From assembly GCF_030253575.1 (NCBI RefSeq), contig NC_080568.1, positions 7,613,501-7,677,500 on the forward strand: a DNA stretch of 64,000 nt, given 5' to 3'. Under the pieces are notes generated by a model that was not told the DNA's origin, searched no databases, and saw only the letters and a program-made list of their open reading frames with translations. The stretch is from Rhododendron vialii. Its lineage: Eukaryota > Streptophyta > Magnoliopsida > Ericales > Ericaceae. The first letter of the stretch is position 1, and each line of letters opens with the position of its first letter. Positions 1-9,299 of the stretch are shown in pieces. Position numbers and translations under genes: made by a program.

Positions 1-95
1 TTGTGGGAATTGATTTACCTTTGCACTCCTTTTATTATTGGGTACTGTTTCTTGTCTTCAAATAATTTTTCATATTTATATGTTATCAATGTAAC

Positions 96-969
96 CAAGG
101 ATGGAGCCAAGGATTCTAGTGGTGGCGTCCACCACGATAAGAATTTTAGAAAATACAATTACTATATGTAAAAATAAATAAAAAATTATCCCAACTTATA
201 TAGACCTGCCAGCACTGGTTTTTTATTTTTTATTTGGTATATACTAGTCCTTAATTCTCTATTTTTTTTTTCAAAAAATGAGACTCAATGAGCCAAAGTA
301 AAATAATATAAAGGATGAGGTTTAATTAATGGGAAAAAAAACTCCACACTTTACCTTTTTTTTGCAAAGTACTCTATAAGATAAGACAAAAAAGAAAGAA
401 AACAAAACCTAAAGGTGTGCACTGTACACGACTTCAATGCCACCAGTAGCGGTCGTGTGATATACTCGTATCGAGAGACGGATCACCACTCCCATTGAGA
501 CTTCCAAAAAATTAAAAAAATCATTTATCGTTTTGTGTTTTGTGTGGATTTCTCAAACTCCATTGGAAAAATGTTAGTCTTCTTCAATTTTTGAATATTC
601 AACTGAAGTTTTTGAAATTATTGAATGTTTTGAATCCCTTGTTGAGTTTGTAAAGACTAGATTGCACACTAAGATGGGGGATAATTTTCTGGCAAATTTT
701 GATCACATACATTGAGAAGGACATAGCTAGAAGTTTTGACGTCAATTCTATCATCGATACTTTTAACGACATGAAAGAGCGTCGGACACAATTCAAGATG
801 CCTCACTTTAGTAGATAAATTGAATTAAAGTTACTATTTTTTCGTACTCTATGTGCAAATGACAAATATCGTTTACTATAGGCGATGACATTCATATCGT
901 AATGCGTCTTTTTATTTTTTTTAGTGTACATTTTGCCACTGCTAGAGTAAAATCCTGACTCCATCCTTG
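96..969 (+). mobile_element. hAT transposon remnant, non-autonomous, with transposase tail
   Basis: The ends form imperfect terminal inverted repeats beginning CAAGGATGGAGCCAAGGATT on the left and, read on the other strand, CAAGGATGGAGTCAGGATTT on the right. They are flanked by near-identical 8-bp direct repeats, AATGTAAC (88-95) and AATGTACC (970-977), the target size of hAT elements. Inside, about 615-819 encodes the C-terminus of a TTF-zinc-finger/hAT-type transposase: residues such as LVEFVKTRLHTKMGD, then IEKDIARSF and IDTFNDMKERRTQF ending in a stop. The reading frame shifts near 700, so the gene is dead. The 874-bp element is therefore an internal-deletion derivative. Boundaries are well supported by the combination of inverted repeats, target duplication and internal coding. 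Confidence 0.82.
615..819 (+). pseudogene. hAT transposase C-terminal fragment (frameshifted)
   Basis: Reading plus-strand frames gives a segment ending ...HTKMGDNFLANFDHI, then after a one-base frame change near 700 a segment starting YIEKDIARSFDVNSIID and ending MPHFSR-stop. This matches the end of the hAT dimerisation region of plant zinc finger MYM-type/TTF-type transposase-like proteins. No catalytic core is present, so it cannot make a transposase. Confidence 0.75.
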
Positions 970-1535
970 AATGTACCTATGACCATAGGTACTCGTTAAT
1001 TTCGGAAATGCATACAACCTATAACACAAACTAGTGATTTGATAAATTTATTAATTTTGAGAAATTTCTCAATTTCTTAAAATTCTGAGAGACTTAATTT
1101 CTCAGTTTTTTAGAGATTAAATGTCAGAAATCTATATTTTGGACAGATTATCTACTCGTATAAATTTATTACAGTTCGTGCCTTTATTATATGAGGAGTG
1201 TCCTTTGATAAATTTAAAATAATTTTCATCGCATCTGTTGTTTATGTAATTTTCCTTCAGAGGTTAAAATCGTCTTAGAGCTTTTTTTTATGAAAGTTCT
1301 TGTTTTTTATTTAGAGCTGAAAAAATTGAATCTGTGGAAAGTTTTTTTTTTTTTAATGAAAATTGTAATTTTGATTGTAAAGACCTCACAGACAGAAAAA
1401 AAAAATTGATTTTGATGTTTTGTTAGGATAGGAATTATTTTTAAAAAAATAAGTCCCCTCACCGAATCCCCCTTTTAATTAACTAGAGGCAACATCAAAT
1501 TTTTCATTTTTTTTTTTTTATTTATGGATATGCAG

Positions 1536-2542
1536 TGCCTCCTATTAAAAATATCCACGACCAAAAGAAGATGCATCTCCAAGCTCTTAAATTGGTCAAA
1601 CGTTTGTGTGCGGGAGTTAAATCTCTAAATAATTCAGGCGCTTACAACTTGCGTGCAAAAGATGCACTCCTCACGGCCGCAAAATTGGGGATTCACGAGG
1701 TCTTGGAAGAAATTGTGGGATCATTTCCTGATCTAATTTGGGCTACAGACGAGAGAGGTCTGAACTTATTCCAAATAGCGGTTGTAGAGCGTCATGCGAA
1801 TGTCTTCAACCTCATATATCAGATGGGGGATAATCAACAACTTCTAGTACAAATGAGAGATCCTTCTGGAAACAACCTCTTACTTGGCTGGAAAACTAGC
1901 ACCTCGAAACGAAAACAACCTGGCTATTGGTGCAGCTCTGCAGATGCAACAGGATCTACAATGGTTTAAGGTAATACTATGTGTATGTCTATATTCCACT
2001 TATATAAACTCAATCTTTTTTTCTGAAAAAACAACTAGTACCATTAATTCGTTTAATTTGAAAATACGATTTCCACCATTTAGTCTTGGCAAATGCTATA
2101 CAATAAATATCCATACTGGACCTGTATGATAAATGGCCATCGAATTTAGTTTATATTCATACGAGCTATATAGACAATATTAAATAATTGTAGGAAAGTT
2201 AATAACCAAAATTGAGTCCCACATTGATTTTAGGGTCCACACTTTGTTTTAATGGAAACTAGCGTTGTACCTGTTCAATGTACAAGACAAAAAAAAATTA
2301 CATTGGTGTTTTTTGCGGACCTGTGCATCGAACGGACACAACACTAGTCGATTGATGAGAAAATAAATTTTTTTAATCCCGTCTTCAATGCACGCTAGCT
2401 TTGTTCTCATTCTAAGCACTGGAAGACATATATATCTAAGTTTTTATGAATTACTATATAGTTTGAATAAAATCAATTGAAATTAATTTTAAAAAAACCA
2501 CAAATTGTAATATTTATATATATTTTTCATCTAATAGAACTC

Positions 2543-2577
<35 letters not shown>

Positions 2578-3466
2578 AAAAATAAGAAAAAACAAAAAAT
2601 CTAGAAATTTAGGGATTAGAGATTGGAGCCTTTAATAGGCAAAACACATTTGCTTATTACATACACATTTGCTTAGTACATTGATTGATTGATGCATATC
2701 TTTTAAATTCGAGACGGACGAAAGGGGTGTATACCCGGTACTATCAAATGTGGGTGTTATAGCACGAATTGGAGTAGTACTACTTTGACACTGTTAACCA
2801 ATCAAACATTGCAACATATATATCCTTCGTTTCAATCTTTTGGCTATCATACAGGAAGTGATGAAGTTTGCAAATCCCAGAGATATAGATTGGCTAAACG
2901 ATGATATGGAAACTCCTGCAACGTTATTTATTAGAGAACATGAGAAATTAAGAGCTAAAGGAGAAAAATGGATGAAAGAAACAGCAAACTCATGCACAAT
3001 TCCGGCAGCACTCGTTGTCACTGTGGTATTTGCGGCTGCAATCCAATATCCAGGCGGGTACAATCGTGATGGCCTACCAAATTTCTCTACAGCAGTGGCA
3101 TTTTATATCTTTGTTGTTTTCAATGCAATATCTCTATTCGCATCAACCACTTCTTTGTTGGTGTCCTTGTCCATCCTCACCTCCCGCTACAACCAAGATG
3201 ATTTTCACCATGCTCTTCCTGAGAGGCTGGTAAAATCTTTGTTTACCCTTTTCGTCTCCATTACATCGATGGTGGTAGCCTTCATTTGCGCACTCTATAT
3301 TATGCTTGGGAACAAGCCTAATGCAAGGATACTTTGTCTAGTGGCCGTGCTAGCAAACATACCAATCCATTTCGCCTGGCTACATTTACCCCTCCTTCTA
3401 GATCTCATCACACCAACATACTGCCCTCGAATTTTCGGCAAACAAAGTGATCGTCCCTTTTATTGA
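1536..3466 (+). pseudogene. ITN1-like ankyrin-repeat/PGG-domain membrane protein, 3' part, frameshifted
   Basis: Two exons are visible. Exon 1536-1970 follows an acceptor (atatgcag) and ends AAG|GTAATA. Exon 2855-3466 follows catacag. The first encodes the linker and last ankyrin repeats (start PPIKNIHDQKKMHLQAL). The second encodes the PGG domain (WMKETANSCTIPAALVVTVV, then FAAAIQYPGGY) and about four hydrophobic helices, as in plant plasma-membrane ITN1/ACD6-like proteins linked to salt and defence signalling. Near 1880-1884 the conserved LLHLAGKLA stretch is interrupted: the frame reads NNLLLGW, and the correct continuation LAGKLAP lies in another frame, consistent with loss of two bases. 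The 5' exons with the first ankyrin repeats are not found in the 1.5 kb upstream, so they lie outside the window or are lost. Probably a pseudogene; a sequence error at this site is the alternative. Confidence 0.78.
2547..2577 (+). repeat. (CT)n microsatellite in the intron of the PGG gene
   Basis: About 15 uninterrupted CT units lie inside the intron between the two exons. It is an ordinary dinucleotide repeat. Confidence 0.9.
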
Positions 3467-3837
3467 GATGAAACAGCCCTTTTATTGCATGTTATTGAGA
3501 TGAAACGACCCTTTTATTGCATGGGCGACATGAAATGTCTGCCAATTCTTCAGTTGCTTTTATTGATCTTCTATTGATAGGAGAAGTTGAAGAAAAGTAA
3601 CTTGAGTTGCTTTACTTAGCAGCCCATGAGAAGCACATGGTTTACTGTTCAACTTCAGAATTGAAGACTTTTCAAGCTTCCGTAATATGTTTTGAGATTT
3701 GCTCAATAAATGTGAGTTTATCACATCTTTGTTTTTTCTCTCTTGCTTAGCCTATAAATAGGCTTGTAATTTGAATATGTAAGTATGCAAAATTGCAAAT
3801 AAGAGTAATCAAAGTAAGAGAGAGACTATAAGAGAAA
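3467..3837. other. 3' flank of the PGG gene; no gene seen
   Basis: AT-rich sequence downstream of the stop codon, probably including the 3' UTR. A short direct duplication of a GAGATGAAAC...CTTTTATTGCATG unit (period about 29 bp) begins at the stop codon. Several AATAAA-like signals occur, for example near 3703. No further coding signal was found. Confidence 0.5.
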
Positions 3838-4095
3838 CCCAGTGACACTGTTTGGGACTGGGTGAGGAGAGAGAAGACGGAGAGAAGAGTGTTAAGTAAA
3901 TTTGGTTCTTGAAAGTCATTCTTGTGTTGCTCTGTTTCTTGTGTTGCTCTCCCTCTGTTTTCCCTTTCTTGAATCTTGGACTGTGTTTTGTGGGATAGAT
4001 ACAGAAGCGAGAGAGATACAAAAATAGGGGAATCATTTGTACTCAGTTGGATTTTATTATGGGTGGGTAGAGATCCAAAAAGTAGTTTTCCGGCT
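3838..4095 (-). pseudogene. Duplicate of the 5' end of the glyoxal oxidase-like gene
   Basis: This stretch matches 7605-7880 at high identity in the same orientation, including the segments tttgggactgggtgagg and cttggactgtgttttgt. It holds the proximal upstream region, the 5' leader and about 30 codons (MTFKNQIYLTLFSPSSLSS) of the signal-peptide region. The match stops abruptly at 3838 inside the codons that follow the signal peptide, and no further GLOX sequence follows leftward. It is a gene-start fragment left by tandem duplication and deletion. Similarity resumes on the far side of the TRIM insertion at about 4947 (GGAAAAT...AACTCGTTTGA), so the TRIM landed in this duplicate. Confidence 0.8.
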
Positions 4096-4943
4096 TGTTA
4101 AATATGAGAGAAGAAATATTGAATTCGATTATGAAACTGTACAATGGGGCCTTTATTTATACAAGAGGAAGTAGCCTAACTATGGAAGGTAATCATCCCA
4201 ATTATAATCACCTTATTTGGTTCAACTTTTTGAAAGTTATTTTTGATGTGATGAGTAGTAATAAGTGGAGAGAGATAGAGATAAAAATGTATTGAAAAAC
4301 GTGTAGAGAGAAAAATGAGATGAGATAAGAGTTGAACCAAATAAGGTGAATGAAATCGTAATTAATTACAATCAAATCTCAATCTCAATATCACGATATG
4401 ATTTAATATATGCAAGGATTCTAACATTCTCTCAAACTCAAGTAAGTCTACCAACTTGAGTTTAAAAAAAACCCAGAGAAACCAAGAACAGCCAAGTCAA
4501 GCCAAGCCAAGAGAAGATAGAGAGAGAAAAGATTAGGAGAACAGCCAAGAAGAAAACCAGAAGAAACCAAGAAAAGCCGAAAAACGAAGAAGCCAGTAAT
4601 CGAAAAGCCACGCTGGTGAAGAGGCATAGTGGGTGCAGGCAACCGAAAAGTGTGAAGGAGATTGACAAAGTAACTAAGTGCCCGGCGGATGGCAATAAGG
4701 CTTAGGCCGCCCGTCAGGAGGCGAATATCCGCAGAGCTTATGTCTTATAGCTCTGATACCATGTTAAATATAAGAGAAGAAATATTGAATTCGATTATGA
4801 AACCGTATAATGAGGCCTTTATTTATACAAGAAGAAATAGCGTAACTATGGAAGAGAATCATCTCAATTATAACGAAATCGTAATCAATTACAATCAAAT
4901 TTCAATATCACGACATTATTTAGTATATGAAAGGATTCTAACA
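4096..4943 (-). mobile_element. TRIM (miniature LTR retrotransposon) with nested MITE
   Basis: Direct repeats at 4096-4426 and 4762-4943 both start TGTTAAATAT and end GGATTCTAACA, giving TG...CA termini. On the minus strand a primer binding site TGGTATCAGAGC (complement of 4750-4761, the initiator-tRNA-Met type) directly follows the right LTR. A purine stretch (TTTGAGAGAA) directly precedes the left LTR. The internal region is only about 335 bp and codes for nothing. These are the defining features of TRIMs: short LTRs (182 bp here for the uninterrupted copy), a PBS, a PPT and no genes. The left LTR is longer only because a MITE sits in it. I see no clear 5-bp target duplication. Confidence 0.85.
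4209..4348. mobile_element. 140-bp MITE nested in the left TRIM LTR
   Basis: It is present in the left LTR and absent from the right, so its limits are defined by comparison. It begins CACCTTATTTGGTTCAAC and ends with the exact inverse complement, GTTGAACCAAATAAGGTG. The trinucleotide AAT flanks it on both sides (4206-4208, 4349-4351). A relative with similar termini lies at 28145-28283. Confidence 0.85.
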
Positions 4944-5753
4944 TAATGGAAAATATTTTAACTCGTTTGAAAGGAAACACTTCTCCTCTTGCTAGTTATG
5001 GTCCATAGCCATATGGAGTTGGTGTGCGCCACTTTTGTTGACCCTGTGATCTAGCATGGAGTGACGTTAATGTTTTGGCGATGGCGCTATTTTATTTAAG
5101 AAACTGATTTTCGCGCTTTCTTTTTTAACTGATGGCGTTCCATTTTAACGTGAAGTTACTACTAATTTTCCTTTGTGAACGCATAATCGCATATAGTGCA
5201 GATCCAAACGCGGAGAGAGAGAAAGAGAGAGAGAGAGAGGGATTTTAGCGCAAGAGTTGTGAAAATGAAAACGGCTGAGTATATGTTTATAAATGATGAG
5301 AACCCTAAAACCACAATGACAAAATTACCCTCTGTTCATTTAACGCAAAATGGATGGATTGAAGTGTTTTTCCTGTACCGGTAAAAAAAAAAAAGTGTTT
5401 TTCCTGTGAACATAAAGTTTTGATATTATAGCATTTTTTTAAAAAGGATTTAGAATAATAATTTGAATAGTTTAATGATAATATAATGTGAGGGTAATTA
5501 TTGAGATTCAAGTAGTATGATGAATTGTAAAAATTTTATCAATTTCTAACTACATATAATAGTAGTAGCGCTAAATCTGAAACGGTACCTGATAACTGTC
5601 TGGTATTGGTACGGTACGTACTGTTTAAGAAAACCAGTACCCAAGCCAGTACGGCATTCAAAACCTTGATGTAGTTATGTCTACCCAAAAGAGATAGGGA
5701 GAGAATCATATGACACTAATAAGAAGCATACTTATGCTTTGCTTGGGGGCTTA
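4944..5753. other. Intergenic stretch; no gene seen
   Basis: It holds the continuation of the GLOX upstream duplicate (to about 4975), a short GA-rich run at 5205-5240, and a small duplication of the segment GTGTTTTTCCTG near 5365-5405 separated by a poly-A tract. The rest is AT-rich with no family-like coding. Confidence 0.45.
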
Positions 5754-6111
5754 GAGCATGTACACCAATTGTAGCTAAAATACCTAGTTAAAAAGTGTAA
5801 TTTTCATTTTACCTACCCACTTTTTACTTGCACACTACATCAATCTTCTCTATTACCCTCTCTATCACTATTTAAGAATTATATAAAATAAAAAGATTTT
5901 ACTGGGTTTGGTTCTTGGAGGAGAGAGAAGGAGAGGCTTGCATCAGAGATAATATTTGTTTATTTTTTTCCTTTGCTACAATGCCTAGTTTCTTTTGGAG
6001 AGCTACAGTGGTTTTTTGTAAAATACCTATGTTGATAGCTAGGCTGGTGCAGCCTCATTTTTTCTCTATTTAACCTAAAAGTGGAATATAGAGAAATTGG
6101 TGTACATGCTC
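5754..6111. mobile_element. MITE with GAGCATGTACACCAATT inverted ends
   Basis: The left end reads GAGCATGTACACCAATT and the right end is its exact inverse complement (17 bp). The 358-bp element codes for nothing. Flanking trinucleotides are TTA (left) and TCA (right), suggestive of a PIF/Harbinger-type 3-bp target but not a perfect duplication. It lies just downstream of the truncated GLOX coding region. Confidence 0.75.
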
Positions 6112-6185
6112 TCACCTTTCGAGCAAGGATGGCATATTGTCTCATGAGGAAAGTCCACTTTGACCCCCTGTGGTATGGGCCATCC

Positions 6186-7685
6186 TTACCCAGGCGTAAT
6201 TGATAGTACACAAATTGAATATATCATGTAAAAGTAGAATTCTTCGGAAATCATATGACCATACAATATCACGTTATCCATCGCCTCAACGGATACGATC
6301 TTAGGGCGTAGGGAAGAGTACTCTGGGCCCATGTACGGCGGCGAAAACGCCTCCAAACTCAACTCCGTCGGATAAAACGCCGTGAAGTTATACTTAACAT
6401 GGGGATTACTCCCACCCACTAGAATCCTGCCATCTGGCAACAAAATAGCCGAGGAGTGGTACAATCTCGGAATGGCAGAAGGGTTCATCACTCGAAACCT
6501 CTTGCTGGGGTCGGATTGGGTCGGATAATAAAGAATCGAGTTTAGAACCGGACCGACCGCATCCTCCCACCCGGCCGTCCCGTTTGAAGCACCGTTAATG
6601 ATAAGCACATCACCCGTAGGTAAAAGTATCATATCCGACATGACCCGGCTCATGGGCATTCGCTCCATGACCCATTTCGGATCGAACTCCGAAACCCTCA
6701 ACCTCCCGCATGTTCTAGAACCTTCCACAAATACTCTAAACTTTTCGGACTTATAAAACGCAAAATTCGGCGCCCCACCGCAAATCATCACCTCCGCCTC
6801 CCGTCCTCTCAACGGCAGTAAAACCGACGATCCTGTTGATGGATAGTTCCTTTTTTCACCGGGGATCGCCGGAAACTCTCTAACAACCCGATTTTTTGAG
6901 AAATCGAACGAGATCAACCTCCGATTGGCGAAAATGAAGAGGGTTCCGTCGGGGAGCAAGTGCAAGAACGGGTAAAGATTGTTTTCTTCGAACCTGTCCC
7001 TTGTTGAGTTCAAGAAAGGGAGGGAGAATATCTCGGGAGGGGTATTTTGGGGAAAGAATTCGTAATTGAATTGTTTGCGGCCGCCAACTACGATGACGCG
7101 GCCGTCCGGCAGGATGTGATTGGTGGCGTACCATCGGCGGACTTTCAAGTCGGCCGGGAGTTCCACCCAGTCGGAATCGTCGCCGTCGCCGTCGCCGCCG
7201 TTTACGGCGGCGTAGTTGGTGGTGGAGGGGGTGAAGAGGCGGATTTTGCGGTCGCCGGAGTTGTAGCCGCCGGTCTGGACGAGGGTGCCGTCGGGGTGGA
7301 CGGCGCCGGAGGAGCACCAGACGTCGGTTTGGACGGTTAGGGGACGGTAGGTGTTGGAAGCGACGTCGTACAAGACGGAGTGGGCGGAGCAGTCGAGCTT
7401 TACGACGGCGTCGTTGCGACGGCGGGATTTTCCGGTCGGGAGAGAGAGATTTGACGTGCCGAAATCGGTGCAGTCGAAGATTACGACCTTGTTGTTTCTC
7501 AGGAGTTGCATGTGCATGGCTGAGACGCCAATGGATTTCTGGAGTACGGCCCACCGTCCTCCTTCGTTACCACCCGGGCCCACCGCGTACAACGGCGGTG
7601 GCGTTGTTTGGGACTGGGTGAGGAGAGAGAAGACGGAGAGGAGAGAGAAGAGTGTCAAGGAAATGTGGTTCTTGAAAGTGATCAT
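6186..7685 (-). pseudogene. GLOX: Glyoxal oxidase-like (GLOX), C-terminally truncated
   Basis: Secreted copper-radical oxidases of this family oxidise aldehydes to acids with release of H2O2 in the cell wall. The start used is the Met at 7685, heading MITFKNHISLTLFSLL, a signal peptide; an upstream in-frame Met at 7814 precedes only low-complexity leader. Family features in order: the radical-cofactor Cys (VWCSSGAV, codon 7313-7315), its Tyr partner (RWYATNHILPDG, codon 7128-7130), many Kelch-like LLPDG turns, and the Tyr-His copper ligands (RLYHSSAILLPDG, codons 6456-6461). Homology ends near 6260 after MDNVILYG; the last 20 or so residues before the stop are unrelated. The C-terminal DUF1929 domain, which carries the final copper-binding His (PPGYY...HAG), is missing and was not found downstream, where a MITE now lies. 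The frame is otherwise open, about 499 codons, so the loss may be recent. Probably inactive. Confidence 0.83.
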
Positions 7686-7885
7686 TCTTCTTGTGTTGCT
7701 CTGTTTCGTGCGTTGCTCTGTTTTCTCTCTCTCTCTCTCTCTTGAATCTTGGACTGTGTTTTGTTGGATGGAGTAGATAGATACAGAAGTGAAAGAGATA
7801 CAAAAACAGGTCAATCGTTTGTACTGACTGAATGGGATTTTAATTTATGGGTGGGTGGAGATCCGAAAAGTAATTTTCCAGCTTA

Positions 7886-8785
7886 ATTTTTAATCTCCAC
7901 GTACAGGAAAATGTCTCAACTTGTTTTGAGTTATTTGATAGAGAGACCAAGAAGAAAAACCAGAGAGATTTAACATACGCTTTGCACCCTTACACTTTAC
8001 ACTCTCCGCCCTTTACTTTTTAAAATTTCAGTCAGAACCTCATAATTTCAGTCAACTAGCAATGTCCCCCTATCGTTATCTGCCGTGTAGAAAAGTAACG
8101 GAATTGGTTTTCTAATGCTTTTTCTACGCACAACATGACTGCAGTGGCTGCACGCGTTCTTTTGCTCAAGGAAGATGTCAAATTAAGATAACGCTAATGC
8201 TAATATCCGCCCAGAAGGCGGACGATGGTGTACTACACGCGCATCAATAAAGCGTCAGTTCCTGTGCTGTGTCTGAAAGTGTATGACACGCGCAATAAAT
8301 TGCTTTACAGCTATTGAGAATCCTGCCTTTTCAATTGACAAAATTACAAAACTAACCATTTACCCCTGAATTGAGAATCTCGAGAATTACCGTCATGGTC
8401 CACGGCTCCACTTCACCTCAGGAGTCAGAAACACATCTAAACAGAGGTAAAATCATGAGTAGAAAATTTCAAAACTAAATTGTGGAGTCCACACGTAACA
8501 AAAATCACAAAAAAATTTAACGTATTTTACCATATCATTTTCACTAAAAAAATACAAAAAACTTAACGCATTTTACCAAGTGATTTCCACTAACAAAAAA
8601 GTTTTTACCTACTCAATAATTTTTTCACTCACATACCCAACAAAAAAAATTTTACTACTAGAAATAACTTGACATTTCTCAACAATTTATTAATTACCAA
8701 AAACACCTAACAACTTTTCAACCTTAAATAAAAATTTATATATTTTTTACTACTGGAAACACCCCCTAATACGCGCCACTTAGTA
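7886..8785. other. Region upstream of GLOX; no gene seen
   Basis: This probably contains the GLOX promoter (transcription runs leftward). AT-rich, with no recognisable coding sequence or strong repeat. Confidence 0.4.
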
Positions 8786-9066
8786 GAAAATTAGTTGATT
8801 TGTCCTTATTTAAATTTTCTTCACATTTGTTAGTTTTGCGCCAAACTTTTGTGGATTATTGATTCATTTCGACGAGAGAAATCGGAAGAGGAAAAAAAAT
8901 TATTTCGGCTAAAAAATGATTATTTTCTAAAATATTCGGGTAAAAGTAAAAAAAAATTATTCCTTCGATTCCACTCATCAAGATAGATCAATAATTCACA
9001 AAAATTTAGCGCAAAACTAACAAATGCGAAAAAATTTCAAATAAGGAAAAAACTAGCTTATTTTCT
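8786..9066. mobile_element. Hairpin MITE (family A)
   Basis: The left arm reads TCCTTATTTAAATTTTCTTC then CATTTGTTAGTTTTGCG. The right arm is the inverse complement, CGCAAAACTAACAAATGCG then ATTTCAAATAAGGA. The arms are more than 90 bp and diverged. A partial further copy of the right half follows at about 9110-9290 (GCGTAAAACTAATAAATACG). Related copies lie near 42230-42335 and 49495-49835. Confidence 0.6.
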
Positions 9067-9299
9067 TAAAAGTTTAGGAGAACTCAATCAACTTATTTCA
9101 CTTTTTTTTTTGTTGCTAAAAAGTAGTTATTCTTCAAAATACTTGGGTAAAAGTAAAATCTTTTTACTCTTCCGATTCCTCTCGTCGAGACAAATCAATA
9201 TTTCACAAAAGTTTTGCGTAAAACTAATAAATACGAAAAATTCAAATAAAGATAAAATTGAGCGGAGAATTAATCAAGCACTTAAGGATGTCTATCTAA

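Noticed and set aside
4448..4695. Hydrophobic open frames on the minus strand in the TRIM interior
   Set aside because: They lie in the non-coding interior between PPT and PBS, overlap in different frames, and have purine-bias composition only.
5560..5670. Palindromic GGTACGGTACGTAC cluster
   Set aside because: A few short GTAC repeats over about 60 bp, no longer structure and no repeated copies nearby.
7047..7340. Plus-strand open frame in the GLOX region (Gly/Val/Ala-rich)
   Set aside because: It is antisense to the conserved GLOX exon and open only because of local GC-rich codon use.
7683..7814. Upstream start of GLOX at 7814
   Set aside because: The added 43 residues are low-complexity (Arg-Glu run from GA repeats) and the signal peptide begins at 7685.
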